DNA of 64,000 bases from JACKHO01 sp041398745 (GCA_041398745.1 JAWKUB010000005.1:62001-126000); one strand, 5' to 3'. Shown: positions 1 to 9,818, numbered from the stretch's first letter. Notes: a model not told the origin generated them from the letters alone. Numbers and translations are program-made.

Positions 1-1545
1 AACAAAGGCTTGTCGCTTGTCGTCCCATGCCCCTCCCTTGAAGCCGGTGACAACGCGGGATGAAACATTCTGGTGCCTTAGCATTAAGGCCGTTGCAGAA
101 GCGAAATACTCGCAGTGTCCAGCCCGACGGTTGAAGAGAAAGTCCTCCACCGGATCGATGCGGTTGTCTTCCACAGACAAGTCCATGGTGTAATCGAACT
201 GCTGGAAATATGCCTTGAGAATTTCCGTCATTTCGATGCTGCTCGACGCCTGGCCGAGTAACTCATTTGACAAACGCTCGACACCTTGAAGATTGTCCGG
301 TAGATGAATGAGCTTGATGAGATAGTCATTCTCCTCGATACTCAATCTGCGTTTTTCGAGCAGTCGTTGACGGACAAGCTCTGGACTCATTTGGTAGGTG
401 CTGTAGTTCGATTGATTCAACCGAAAGCTGCTTTGCTGTCGAATTTCATTAGACAACTCAGAATGAAACACTGGCGAGCCACTGTCCAATTCCGCGGTGA
501 ACACCGCGCCGTTTGTGATGAGGAGTGAGCTCCCCGTTGGGTAAAGTTTAACATCTTGTCGATAGCGCAGTTCACGTTGGATTTCATTGTCGACATTTTC
601 GAAAGCAGGAAACGGATCGGTTCCGTCTTCTCCGCGGTGCCAACGTCCATCTTCATACACTTCGAGAACAGCCCCGCGGAATAAAGGCTCTTCTCCAAGC
701 AACGCAAGCGTTTCTTCCTTATCCAGATACCGCTTCAGTTCGCGGTCATAAATCCGAACTTCGAGGGCTGGTTCCTCACTCTCGAGTGCGGTACCGATGT
801 CTCCAAGACTCACGGACTCTGAGAACCCGACAGCACGATTTCCTCCGCCTTCGCCTCCAATGGCCGCACCGCCAAGCCAGATTCGGGGAGTGAACAGAAA
901 GAACGCAACACTGAAGCACAGCCCGAGTACCGCCACGGCAAATGCGTTGAACACAAAACGCCAGTTGATGAGTCGGTGGTCTTTGTCGTAGGCCAGACCA
1001 CTACGGACTTGGCCTAAGGCTTTGTTGCTCTCGTTCTCCGTCGATTTGTCCCAGGCATCGGGATGCAGGGCTGGTTCGATGGAACGAGTTACCAAAAACA
1101 GTGCGAGGCTCCAGGTCCCGAGAAATGAGGTCGCGAAGAATGCTCCGCCGAGCCACGGTCTGCCGGTCAGAACCGAAGCGAGGGCGATTTGCAGTCCAGC
1201 CAGTCCATGCAGCCACCAATACTCCCGCGACGTCTTTTGACGTATCAGATAAATCCAGGTCAGATAGACCAGCAAATGCGAGGCGGCCAGCAGACGCCCT
1301 TCAATTTCGCCACCAAGGAATTCCCGGGTCGCCAGATACAGCGCGCCCAGTCCCAGGAGAGCGACCACAAACGTTGGAATTCGAATTTGGGGACCACGGT
1401 CGACAAACAGGAGTGCGAGAATGGCGACAGGCAGCGTGAACGCCGCAAGTGGCGACCCACTCGGGTCTTCCGTTTCAGCGATTGCCAGGACGACGCCGGA
1501 AAAACTGACAAACAGGGTCACCGTAAGTTGCAGCGCAAAACGCAT
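1..1545 (-). CDS. TgpA-like membrane transglutaminase, 3' part missing
   Basis: The open frame runs from an ATG at 1545 through the window edge (515 codons seen), so the C-terminus is missing. The N-terminal part has several hydrophobic segments (about residues 1-120 and 180-200). A periplasmic-type stretch follows with a VSLGDIG motif typical of the TgpA/DUF3488 family, then the start of a transglutaminase-like core with AGHCEYFASA. The Cys in that motif, residue about 478, is the expected nucleophile; the His and Asp of the triad would lie outside the window. Family knowledge: such proteins are inner-membrane peptidase or transglutaminase-like enzymes, often near MoxR and DUF58 genes, which cannot be checked here. 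The gene is divergent from the Fe-S carrier gene at 1742. Confident on family, unsure of substrate. Confidence 0.85.
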   Translation of the reverse strand, partial: MRFALQLTVTLFVSFSGVVLAIAETEDPSGSPLAAFTLPVAILALLFVDRGPQIRIPTFVVALLGLGALYLATREFLGGEIEGRLLAASHLLVYLTWIYLIRQKTSREYWWLHGLAGLQIALASVLTGRPWLGGAFFATSFLGTWSLALFLVTRSIEPALHPDAWDKSTENESNKALGQVRSGLAYDKDHRLINWRFVFNAFAVAVLGLCFSVAFFLFTPRIWLGGAAIGGEGGGNRAVGFSESVSLGDIGTALESEEPALEVRIYDRELKRYLDKEETLALLGEEPLFRGAVLEVYEDGRWHRGEDGTDPFPAFENVDNEIQRELRYRQDVKLYPTGSSLLITNGAVFTAELDSGSPVFHSELSNEIRQQSSFRLNQSNYSTYQMSPELVRQRLLEKRRLSIEENDYLIKLIHLPDNLQGVERLSNELLGQASSSIEMTEILKAYFQQFDYTMDLSVEDNRIDPVEDFLFNRRAGHCEYFASATALMLRHQNVSSRVVTGFKGGAWDDKRQAFV

Positions 1546-1741
1546 TCGGGTGCCCCTTTCTGGCGGACGTGGCGGACAGGCACCAAGATTATCAGCGGTG
1601 ATGGAAGAAACATCAACCAAGGGGCTTGACCTATTGTCCCCGGCAACTTTGCATTATAGACTTAGCGTATTGGGCAGGTCGTCAAACGCCCACTGAGTGA
1701 ACATTTTCGTAACTCGTCCTTTCAAGACTGAGGAGACAACC

Positions 1742-2071
1742 ATGGTCAACCTGACCGAAGAAGCTGCCGCCGAAATCAAAAAGCGTATTGAACAGTGCGA
1801 AACGCCGGACCAAATGGTTCTGCGTGTTGGCGTGAAAGGTGGCGGATGCAGTGGACTCGACTACGTGTTCGGGTTCGACAACAACGCCAATCCTGAAGAA
1901 GACCACATCGCCGAACAGCATGGCGTCCGGATTGCCGTCAAGAAGGCACATGACCTTTATCTGGACGGCACGACCATTGGGTTTAAGAACGATTTGGACA
2001 AGTACGGATTCACGTTCGACAATCCCAACGCTTCACGCAGCTGCGGTTGCGGATCGAGTTTCAGCGTTTAA
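1742..2071 (+). CDS. A-type iron-sulfur cluster carrier (IscA/ErpA/SufA family)
   Basis: A 109-residue protein of the usual family length. The start at 1742 is chosen because GAGGAG lies just upstream; an upstream in-frame start at 1697 has no such site. The three conserved cysteines are present: Cys36 in GGGCSGLDY, and Cys101 and Cys103 in SCGCGSSF near the C-terminus. These proteins bind and deliver [Fe-S] clusters to apoproteins in the cytoplasm. No other isc or suf genes are nearby. The gene stands alone, divergent from the transglutaminase gene and followed by a clear terminator. One possible client in the window is the Fe-S dehydratase at 13994, but that link is only an inference. Confidence 0.93.
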   Translation: MVNLTEEAAAEIKKRIEQCETPDQMVLRVGVKGGGCSGLDYVFGFDNNANPEEDHIAEQHGVRIAVKKAHDLYLDGTTIGFKNDLDKYGFTFDNPNASRSCGCGSSFSV

Positions 2072-2105
2072 GTAGCCGATGGTGGTTCTTGAATTGTGAT
2101 ACAAC

Positions 2106-2142
2106 AAGACGCTCTGACCTTCTGGTTGGGGCGTCTTTTTTT
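2106..2142 (+). terminator. Rho-independent terminator of the A-type carrier gene
   Basis: Arms AAGACGC (2106-2112) and GCGTCTT (2131-2137) pair perfectly, and the stem can extend inward through TGACC/GGTTG. A run of T follows directly to 2142. It lies 34 bases after the stop of the plus-strand gene and just before the convergent end of the sulfatase gene. Confidence 0.85.
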
Positions 2143-2149
2143 GTGCGAA

Positions 2150-3754
2150 CTACTCGAACGCAAACTCCGCCCGAAAACCATCCAATTGTCTCTGCCACTC
2201 CTGCGACAAATCCTTCACGAGGTCTGGGTGGGCATCGGCCAGGTTCTCTGATTCGTCGCGATCTTTGGTGATGTTGTAGAGTTCCCAGGGGGCGTCGTCT
2301 CCGGCCGCGACGATTTTCCAGTCTCCCCGGCGGAAGGCACGATTTCCTTCGTGTTGCCACCAAATGCTGTTGTGTTCGACGGAGGCGTCGCGGCTGAACA
2401 GAGGCACAAGGCTGTGACCAGGACGCGGGTGGTTTTCTGGATTGCGAGTTTGGATTTGCACGGCACTGCAGACTTCCAACAGAGTTGGGACAATATCGAT
2501 GACATGTGCGGCGGTTGCTCGGAGTTCGCCGTGGCCTGAGATTGCTGCAGGCCATGAAACGACAAGCGGAGTGGAAATGCCTCCCTCGTGGACCCATGTT
2601 TTGTGGCGACGAAACGGAGTGTTGCAGACGGTTGACCATCCGGGACCAAGGCAGAGATAGCTTTCCGCTGAACCGGGTGACGCTTCCGGATTGTGTCCAT
2701 CGGCCCGCACCATGATTTCTGCGCTGGCGCCGTTGTCGGAGAGAAACAAGATTAGTGTGTTGTCAAACTGATTGGTCTCTTTGAGAAATGCGATGACTCG
2801 ACCGACTTCCTGGTCGACCCGGTCGATCATGGCGGCGTGCAGAGACATTTTGGTTGCTTGAAATGACTTCTGTTCGCCGGTCAGTGAGTCCCATGGCAGA
2901 GGACGGTTGATCTCGCCATTGCCCAGGATTTCGAATGCGTCGGGGAAGTGATACGGAGGACCGACGTTCTGTTCCGGCGCGGACAGCTCAGTATCCGGCA
3001 GAATGCCAAGTTCGATTTGCTTATCCCGTCGCTGCTGTCGCACGACTTCCCAACCCTCGTCGTATCTCCCCTGGTACTTCGCAATGTCTTCGGGAAGTGC
3101 ATGCAGTGGAAAGTGCGGTGCGGTGAAGGCCAAATAGTGGAAGAAAGGTTCGTCAGGATGCTTTTTCGCGTGTTGCTGCAATGTCGTCAGGCAATGTTCC
3201 GCAATGGCTGATGTCCCGTAATAGTTGCTTCCTTTGGCGACGGCTGGAAGTTTCACGTCGTCCTGATAATGCGTCAGCGGATTGAAGAATCGACCTTGAT
3301 CTTGAAGGTAGTAGGACTTGTCAAATCCCGTCTTAAGCGGCATGCCGTCCAGGTGCCATTTCCCGGAGTGATAGCAGCGGTAGCCAGCGGAGTGGAGTAG
3401 ATCCGGAACGAGTGGTGCCCAGTCGGGGCGCGTGCCGCGGTTGCCACTGGGGATGCCTTCCAACACATCGCGTCGGACCTGCTGGGCGTAGTACCCGGTC
3501 AGCAACGCTGCACGGGTCGGCCAGCAGCGGGCAGTGTTATACATTTGGGTGAATCGCAGACCTTCGTGGGCGAGCGAATCCAAATGGGGCGTTTGAATTT
3601 CGCTGCCGTAGCAGCCCAGGTCGGAGTATCCCATGTCGTCGCAGAGAATGAGGAGCACATTCGGGCGTTCTGCCGCAGTGAGTGACTTCAACTGAAGGGC
3701 GATCGCAAGGATTGCTGTTAGAAGCAGATAATGGCGGCAATTCACAACAGACAT
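2150..3754 (-). CDS. Secreted sulfatase (formylglycine type)
   Basis: The 534-residue protein starts at 3754 (GGAGTGAG upstream) and opens with a hydrophobic signal peptide ending near SLTAAERP. The alkaline-phosphatase-like fold is shown by NVLLILCDDMGYSDLG (metal-binding Asp39-Asp40) and the sulfatase signature CWPTR, whose Cys77 would be converted to formylglycine. Later motifs include GKWHLDG and LFLSDNGAS. The exact ester cleaved cannot be told from sequence; planctomycetes use many such enzymes on algal sulfated polysaccharides. The gene faces the A-type carrier gene, and a terminator for the upstream secretin gene sits 82 bases before its start, so it is probably transcribed on its own. 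Confidence 0.93.
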   Translation of the reverse strand: MSVVNCRHYLLLTAILAIALQLKSLTAAERPNVLLILCDDMGYSDLGCYGSEIQTPHLDSLAHEGLRFTQMYNTARCWPTRAALLTGYYAQQVRRDVLEGIPSGNRGTRPDWAPLVPDLLHSAGYRCYHSGKWHLDGMPLKTGFDKSYYLQDQGRFFNPLTHYQDDVKLPAVAKGSNYYGTSAIAEHCLTTLQQHAKKHPDEPFFHYLAFTAPHFPLHALPEDIAKYQGRYDEGWEVVRQQRRDKQIELGILPDTELSAPEQNVGPPYHFPDAFEILGNGEINRPLPWDSLTGEQKSFQATKMSLHAAMIDRVDQEVGRVIAFLKETNQFDNTLILFLSDNGASAEIMVRADGHNPEASPGSAESYLCLGPGWSTVCNTPFRRHKTWVHEGGISTPLVVSWPAAISGHGELRATAAHVIDIVPTLLEVCSAVQIQTRNPENHPRPGHSLVPLFSRDASVEHNSIWWQHEGNRAFRRGDWKIVAAGDDAPWELYNITKDRDESENLADAHPDLVKDLSQEWQRQLDGFRAEFAFE

Positions 3755-3835
3755 GGACTCACTCCAGATGCGTTCGAATGGTTCCTCATCATATCGAGTG
3801 AGGAGCGTGGAGTGAAATTGTGTGAGAGGAGACGT

Positions 3836-3879
3836 AAAAACGAGGAGAGGCCACAACACCGTGTGGCGTTGTGGCCTCT
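3836..3879 (-). terminator. Rho-independent terminator after the secretin gene
   Basis: A perfect 12-base stem is formed by AGAGGCCACAAC (3846-3857) and GTTGTGGCCTCT (3868-3879). Read on the minus strand, the hairpin is followed after a short spacer by TTTTT. It lies 58 bases after the stop of the minus-strand secretin gene. Confidence 0.75.
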
Positions 3880-3936
3880 AACCTGAGACGAGCTTGACGA
3901 ACCGCTGAGGGGGGGAGGGCGGTCGCCAATCCCAAC

Positions 3937-6900
3937 TTACAGTCCCAGTAACTGTTCCTCTTCTTCCTGGATGATGATTCGCGGCGTCACCATGAGCATG
4001 AGGCTCTCAGTTTCGCGTCCCACTCCGGTATTCTTGAACAACCGGCTGACGTAGGGAATCTTATTCAGGATTGGCACACCGGCCATGTTACGACCTTCTT
4101 TCAGGCTCTTCACACCACCCAGCAGAACGGTTCCGCCGTCTGGTACGCTGACCACGGTGTCGACTGTAACGATGTTCTGGACAGGCTGCTGAACGGTCAC
4201 GCTTCCTGAGGCACCACCGCCACGGTTACCACCGCCGCCGCCGCCGAAGCCACCGCCGCCACCACCGAAGCCACCGCCGCCACCGCCGAAGCCGCCGCCG
4301 CCGAAGCCACCGCCGCCACCGCCGAAGCCACCGCCGCCTAAACCACCGCCGCCGCCGCCAAGGCCGCCACCACCACCGCCTCCACCACTGATGAAGGAGA
4401 AGGTGAACACGTCGGTGATGTTCGTGAAGTTTGGCAGAAGCATGAGGCGAACGTAGCGTCGGTCAGCTGACACGACCGCTCGCACCGTGAGGCTTGTTCC
4501 GTCGTTCAGAACCGAGATTTGTGGCTGGAAGCCAATATTGAAGGTACTTGCCACAGGTGCCAATGAGACAACGAATGGTCGTTGCAGGGCACTGGTAACG
4601 TTACCCAACTGTCCGTTGAACAGTGTGAGCTTCGGAGCCAGCATGACGTTCGACCGACGGTCACCCTGGGCGGCACGGACGAAGGCGAATGCTTCAATGT
4701 CACTCAGAATTGCCATACCAAACTGGATACCGGCGTTCGCGTCAAATCCACCGAATGGAGGCTGAGCGATATCGAACGATCCCTGACGGAATGGAATGTC
4801 AAGTTCCGGGCTGAAGGTACTGGTGTTGTTCAACAGTCCAACCACGGTTCCGCCCCCCCAGTTGTCACGACCAATAAGGTTGAGGCTTGGTTGGGCAGAG
4901 AATGGAGCCAAAGCAGAAATCGTCTGCTGCTGGTTGTTATTGTTGTTACCACCACCAGCCTGACCAGCACCACCCTGACCACCGCCAGTCGCACCGTTTG
5001 TTGGATCGACTGAACCGAAGGGACGAATGGGGTTGAAATCGTTGTCAACAGCCGGGCCGCCGACGTTGTCATTCACGTTGAAGTCAAAGTCGATTCCGAT
5101 TTGCTCGAAGAACTTTTCGCTCACCGTGATGTAACGTACTTCCACAGTCACCTGCACGTCCTGAAGACGACGCAACTGGTCGAGGAGGTCGGCAATTTCC
5201 TGGTGAACCTTCTGAGTCTGACGAATCACGAGGCTCAACGTGCTGTCGTGGCGATTAATTGTCCCCTGGCCGCCAGTTTCTGACCAACTGCTTGGGGCGA
5301 CCGTCGTGGTAATGAGGTCACTCAAAGCCTGGAACTGCGCGGTTGATGGTGCTGGTCCTTCCAGTGAAGGAGCCTGACCATTCATTGTGGGGATTTGTGC
5401 TGCAAGTGGATTCGCAGGCACTTGCATCATACCGTTGCTACCACCCAGAGCTGGATACGCTGGAATGCTTTGCTGATGCTGAGCGATGCTGCCACCCAGG
5501 TTGAATGCCGAAGCATGCTTGAAGGCGGCACTGGCCGACGGAGCACTCACAGGAATGACCAGGTCGGCGACCTGATAGACAGCAGGCTCCAGTTCACCCT
5601 GCTGACGCAGCTTGCTCGTAATTGTGAGCACTTCGTTCTCCACGGTGTAGTCCAGGTTCAATGGACTCAGCATGAGGTTCAAAGCACTTCGCAGCTTAAT
5701 ACCGTCAACACCAATGGCCACGGTCGTGGAAGCCGTAATTCCCTCTTCGGTCAAACCCGCTTCGTCAACGACCACGTTAATGCCCTGGGTGTCTGCAATG
5801 TATTGCATAACCTCGGCCAGTGGTGCGTTGTCAAAGTGGAGCGAGACAGGATTCAACAGACTCTGGCGAACACGCTGTTCCGCTTCGGAAACGTCGCGGG
5901 CGTCGGTCTGAAGGGCCTTGCGGCGTGCTTTCAGGTCGGTCCAGTTTTCGGCGAATGCCAGGGGCATTGCATCATTGACTGGAGACATGGCTGAATGTTC
6001 GACATCGTCCAGTGCTGTCCAGACGGACTTTTCTTTGTCACGGATCAGACGCTTGTTGCTGTCGTCACGCATGGCAAACTGGGACGTCAAATCCATTTGC
6101 ACGACAACCGGATTCGTACGGTCAAGCTCCCGGGCCTGCAATGCAATGGCATGTGCTTCGGAGAACCGGTTCTGATCCATCAGGTCGTTGTACTTGTCAA
6201 CCAGTTCGGCAAGGTCTTGTTCAATCTTGCGACGGGTTTCGATGTCACGCTGAATAACAGCCTTGACTTCGGAGTTGCGTCGTTCCTGTTCGAAAATGGG
6301 AGCCTTCATTCGTCGGTAAGACTCAATCGAGGAACGTGTGCTGTTCAGTGAAGCGGTGAGGGCACCGGTTCGTTCTTCTCCCAGTTCCGAAGCGGCAATG
6401 GCTTCCAGGGTTTGGTCGATGAGGGCAATTGCTTCATCTGGCTGCTTTTCACGGAGTCGATCGGACCGGGTGAGAGCATTCAGAGTTTGAACGCGGAGGC
6501 TGTCAAACTTGGCAGCGGCATCCTGGGTTGCGGGATCGGGCGTACCGTTTGGAGTTGGCAGCAGCGTTGGCTCGTAGGATTCATTGCTGGCCTGAACAAT
6601 TTCACGGTTGCGTGGACGAAGTTCACGCAGTTTGTCCTGAAGCTGTTGCTGACGGTAAGGATCGAGTTTCTCGCCTGTGTTGTAGGCTTGCAGGAAGGCC
6701 GCGTAGGCTCCTTCCCGATGTCCCTGACGCAGTTCATTAATTCCCATGTTGAACAATTCGAGGGCCGAAGCATTCGCAGGGAAGCTGGCAGCCACATTGT
6801 CCTGACCTTCAACTGCATCGGCACGCATGACCTGATTACCAGCGAATGGATTGTCGGCACTGGCAACAGCCACATCAGATGGCTGCGTGCTGCGTGCGGC

Positions 6901-8373
6901 AATGGCTCGCGTGAGGTCTTCGCGAATGCGTTCTGGAGTTTCGTCGAGGAGATCGTACGCAACGTCAAATTGTTCGGCCTGAGCCACCAGTTCAGTTGCA
7001 GATTCGAAGTTCCCCTGCTGAATGGCCTGGCGTGCGTCGTTCAACATGCGAACGGCTTGCGCTTTGGCACTTTCCGGTTTTGCGTTATCGGCATTGTTGG
7101 ATGCCATTGCTGCTGAAGGACCAAAGGCGTTTTGTGTTCCGCCGTTGCGGGTAACTGCAGTTTGAACTTCCTGCAGTACGAGGTCTGGACGGTCGTCGAA
7201 CAGTGTGAACGTTACATCCATTTGGCTGGCTTGTTCAGCACGAGCCTTGGCCTGTTCAAACTGACCAGCAGACAGTAGCTGACGGGCTTCCTTCAACAAT
7301 GCCAGTGCCTGTTCACGACTGCCACCAGAAGCGGCGGTCATTTGTGGCTGAGCAGTTGTTGAGTTGCTGGCAGCAATGATATCGGTACCGCTTTGACGAC
7401 CAATGTCGGTCAGCACGGACTCGGGGCGATCTTCGAGCAGATTCCAGGTGACGTCAGCCTGCTTTGCTTCCAAAGCAAGATCACGTGCTTCTGTCAGGTG
7501 TCCCTGGCGAAGTGCTTCACGAGCCATGGCGACCAACTCGGATGCACGTTCTTTCGGAGACTTTTCATTTGCAGGAGCAGCAGCTTGCGCGGCAAACGGA
7601 TCTGCCGTTGGTTGTGCTGCAGGCGTCGCTGTGTTCAGGTTCGCGAGTGTTGTCGATGGTCCTTCTGGACGAGCGGGCATGGCACGTGCCAGTTCCACCA
7701 TGACATGTTCAGGACGCAAATCCAAAACGCTGTAGGTCGCGTTCAGTGACATTGCTCTCTGCACTTTGGACTCAGCTGCATCGAATGCACCCGACTGAAT
7801 GTCAGCACGAGCGGCATTGAGCAATTCCTGAGAATAGCTCCGCAATTCGTCCGGTGTGCCTGGATTTCGCTCGGGCACATTGCTTCCCATGGCGAGAGCG
7901 GTGGCGGCGTTGTCCTGTACAGGCTGTCCCTGCAATTCAGCGAGCAACTGTAGAGGTGACTGTTCGCTGGGAGCAAATGTCAATCCCCATGAGCTCGACA
8001 TGCGGGCTGCCAGTGAGGCGAGGCGAACCGCTTCAGCCGCATTACCGGCCTTCTGAGCAGCACGCGACTGACGCATGTAGTCCTGCACTCGCAGTCGGTT
8101 CGCATCGGACGGAGCCGTTGCGGTCGACTGGGCGAACGGGTTACCGCTCGCAGCAGGCGCTGGCTGCGCCGATTCAGGGCTTCCACCCTGCGAACGGAAG
8201 CGAGCGAAGGGGTTTTCTGATTCGCTGCCTGCGTCCTGAGCATTTGTCTGGCCAGCGAGCCACGCGCTCGCTGCAATCAGACAACCACACATTAGTAGTC
8301 CGATGTACCTAACCAAGGGAGGTCCCTCCTTGAAGCCCAGTCTCTTGTCATGCTTGTTTGGATGTCGCGCCAT
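3937..8373 (-). CDS. Very large secretin-like outer-membrane protein (GspD/PilQ superfamily)
   Basis: About 1478 residues from an ATG at 8373; another ATG at 8454 would add 27 residues, but 8373 sits directly before the basic-hydrophobic leader. Order seen: a signal or membrane segment (residues 22-42), five related helical repeats spaced about 80 residues apart (roughly 95-148, 173-231, 274-327, 352-406, 436-490), a TPR-like and charged helical region, an STN/N0-like domain (NPVSLHFDNAPLAEVMQYIA), an N1-like ring domain, then the C-terminal secretin barrel ending with VPDGGTVLLGG and LMLMVTPRIII. A glycine-rich insert lies inside the barrel region (about 1329-1388). Usual secretins have 600-750 residues, so this one is about double. 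No GspE, GspF or pilus ATPase gene is near. It probably forms an outer-membrane channel; the cargo is unknown. Confidence 0.87.
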   Translation of the reverse strand: MARHPNKHDKRLGFKEGPPLVRYIGLLMCGCLIAASAWLAGQTNAQDAGSESENPFARFRSQGGSPESAQPAPAASGNPFAQSTATAPSDANRLRVQDYMRQSRAAQKAGNAAEAVRLASLAARMSSSWGLTFAPSEQSPLQLLAELQGQPVQDNAATALAMGSNVPERNPGTPDELRSYSQELLNAARADIQSGAFDAAESKVQRAMSLNATYSVLDLRPEHVMVELARAMPARPEGPSTTLANLNTATPAAQPTADPFAAQAAAPANEKSPKERASELVAMAREALRQGHLTEARDLALEAKQADVTWNLLEDRPESVLTDIGRQSGTDIIAASNSTTAQPQMTAASGGSREQALALLKEARQLLSAGQFEQAKARAEQASQMDVTFTLFDDRPDLVLQEVQTAVTRNGGTQNAFGPSAAMASNNADNAKPESAKAQAVRMLNDARQAIQQGNFESATELVAQAEQFDVAYDLLDETPERIREDLTRAIAARSTQPSDVAVASADNPFAGNQVMRADAVEGQDNVAASFPANASALELFNMGINELRQGHREGAYAAFLQAYNTGEKLDPYRQQQLQDKLRELRPRNREIVQASNESYEPTLLPTPNGTPDPATQDAAAKFDSLRVQTLNALTRSDRLREKQPDEAIALIDQTLEAIAASELGEERTGALTASLNSTRSSIESYRRMKAPIFEQERRNSEVKAVIQRDIETRRKIEQDLAELVDKYNDLMDQNRFSEAHAIALQARELDRTNPVVVQMDLTSQFAMRDDSNKRLIRDKEKSVWTALDDVEHSAMSPVNDAMPLAFAENWTDLKARRKALQTDARDVSEAEQRVRQSLLNPVSLHFDNAPLAEVMQYIADTQGINVVVDEAGLTEEGITASTTVAIGVDGIKLRSALNLMLSPLNLDYTVENEVLTITSKLRQQGELEPAVYQVADLVIPVSAPSASAAFKHASAFNLGGSIAQHQQSIPAYPALGGSNGMMQVPANPLAAQIPTMNGQAPSLEGPAPSTAQFQALSDLITTTVAPSSWSETGGQGTINRHDSTLSLVIRQTQKVHQEIADLLDQLRRLQDVQVTVEVRYITVSEKFFEQIGIDFDFNVNDNVGGPAVDNDFNPIRPFGSVDPTNGATGGGQGGAGQAGGGNNNNNQQQTISALAPFSAQPSLNLIGRDNWGGGTVVGLLNNTSTFSPELDIPFRQGSFDIAQPPFGGFDANAGIQFGMAILSDIEAFAFVRAAQGDRRSNVMLAPKLTLFNGQLGNVTSALQRPFVVSLAPVASTFNIGFQPQISVLNDGTSLTVRAVVSADRRYVRLMLLPNFTNITDVFTFSFISGGGGGGGGLGGGGGGLGGGGFGGGGGGFGGGGFGGGGGGFGGGGGGFGGGGGGNRGGGASGSVTVQQPVQNIVTVDTVVSVPDGGTVLLGGVKSLKEGRNMAGVPILNKIPYVSRLFKNTGVGRETESLMLMVTPRIIIQEEEEQLLGL
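4213..4390 (-). repeat. Glycine-rich low-complexity tract inside the secretin gene
   Basis: On the plus strand this is a run of CCGCCGCC/CCACC-type units with almost no other bases, encoding blocks of Gly broken by Leu or Phe (GGGGGGFGGGG type). The DNA is strongly strand-asymmetric and likely to vary in length by slippage. It lies between conserved parts of the secretin barrel. Confidence 0.9.
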
Positions 8374-8627
8374 GATTCTGCTTGCCGCTAAAGAATCGGT
8401 TGAGGGAAGCGCAATGCCTGGGTGAGGAGGCGACGCACAACCCGAAAAGTTCATTACGTTGTCAAATGGAAGTGAAACCGAAAACTGGATCCGTCAACAC
8501 ACTGAGGAGCGCAATGCTCGTCCGAGTTTGATGGGAGTTTCCGATTGGAAGCGGTGAATACCGCAAGAAAAATCGGGGGGTCAATATGTTCCAAACAGAT
8601 TCGTGAAAATCTTGGAAGATATGGATT

Positions 8628-9818
8628 TTATCCGGCCAGACCTGCCGGAGGGATTGTGGAAAAGGCAGGTTTTGCCGCTGTTGAGTCGGCGTTTTCCTGT
8701 GTGTCAAACAACGTCTCAATGACTGATTGAGATTTCAGTTCGTCAATGATTTCTTTTGCTCGTGCTTCACGCCAGGCGTCGGTCAACTGCTTGCGAATGT
8801 CCTCTTGCACGTCCTCGAACGGAGTAGCAGAGGCATTACGGCGACCGGTAACACGTACGATTTGCAGCGAGTTGCTGCCCTTGATGACGTCGCTCAATTC
8901 GCCAACCTGCAGGTCTCCAATGGCCGCACGTACGCGTTCATTGGCCACACTCTGCGGTTGCATCCAGTCCCAATGTCCGCCGTTCTTGGCGAGGGGACCG
9001 TCTGAGTATTTCTTGACGACGGCATCGAAGTCGGCGCCGTTATTCATTTCAGCAAATGCCTGCTGGATGACCTTGAATGCGGCCTGTTCACCACCTGGGC
9101 GGTTCGTGGAAACCTGAAGCTGCTGCCACTTAACCTGAGCCGGTGTGGTGTACTGATCCATTTGCTTGGCGTACTGTGCCTTCAATTCTTCAGGAGTGAA
9201 TGGCGGAGCATCACCAAGACGCTGCTTCACGTATTCGGAGGCAAGCTGACGATCGCCGAATAGCTTTCGCATGGTGGCCAGAGACATGCCCTGTTCCTGA
9301 AGCTTGGCTTCGAGGTCCATGAGTGTTGGTGCCTCGGCCTGTTTCATCATTTCCTGAACCTGCATTTCGAAGAACTTGTCGAGCTGCCCGTCAATGGCAG
9401 TGATTTGCTCTTCCTTCAGCTTGGAACGAATCGATTCCGCCATCAGGGTGGTTTCGACATAGCGTCCCAGGTCGCGCTCGATCAGCATTTCCTGAATTTC
9501 GCGGTACTTCCGTGGTGGGAGTTGCTTCTCTGCCTCTTTCAAGCGACCGGCATATTGTTCGAGAATGTCGCCCGCCAGAATGGGTTTGCCATTAATTCGC
9601 GCGACCACATCGGTCATGACTAGCGGCGTTTCTTCGGAGCGGTTGTAGCCTGCCTGCTGGATATCGCTGCTTGGGGCTTCCTCAACCTGAGCGTATGCAT
9701 CCGCTTTGACCTTTCGCGGCGGTGCTGGTCCGACGACGGGATTGTCGACTTTGTATGTCTTGCCTGCGCAGCCACATAGCAGCGCGAGAAGAATCAGAGT
9801 GCATCGACTGAACGTCAT
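8628..9818 (-). CDS. Parvulin-type peptidyl-prolyl isomerase lipoprotein (SurA/PrsA-like)
   Basis: A 396-residue protein with a short hydrophobic leader and a plausible lipobox (ALLCGC, Cys17). A SurA N-like helical domain follows (VVARINGKPILAGDILEQY, then many charged helices). The parvulin (PpiC) domain covers about residues 225-335, recognisable by FDAVVKKYSDGPLAKNGGHW and GELSDVIKGSNSLQIVRV. These proteins fold and escort exported or outer-membrane proteins. It lies on the same strand directly upstream of the giant secretin gene, 254 bases away, so an assembly role for that secretin is an attractive inference, though the gap leaves room for a separate promoter. Confidence 0.88.
   Translation of the reverse strand: MTFSRCTLILLALLCGCAGKTYKVDNPVVGPAPPRKVKADAYAQVEEAPSSDIQQAGYNRSEETPLVMTDVVARINGKPILAGDILEQYAGRLKEAEKQLPPRKYREIQEMLIERDLGRYVETTLMAESIRSKLKEEQITAIDGQLDKFFEMQVQEMMKQAEAPTLMDLEAKLQEQGMSLATMRKLFGDRQLASEYVKQRLGDAPPFTPEELKAQYAKQMDQYTTPAQVKWQQLQVSTNRPGGEQAAFKVIQQAFAEMNNGADFDAVVKKYSDGPLAKNGGHWDWMQPQSVANERVRAAIGDLQVGELSDVIKGSNSLQIVRVTGRRNASATPFEDVQEDIRKQLTDAWREARAKEIIDELKSQSVIETLFDTQENADSTAAKPAFSTIPPAGLAG

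Noticed and set aside
1626..1660. Possible sigma-70 promoter (TTGACC and TATAGA) before the A-type carrier gene
   Set aside because: The spacing of about 23 bases is too long for a credible promoter, so it was not listed as a feature.
4213..4390. Regular short repeats that could be taken for a CRISPR-like or satellite array
   Set aside because: The units are codon-level Gly-rich coding repeats in frame within the secretin gene, without spacers.
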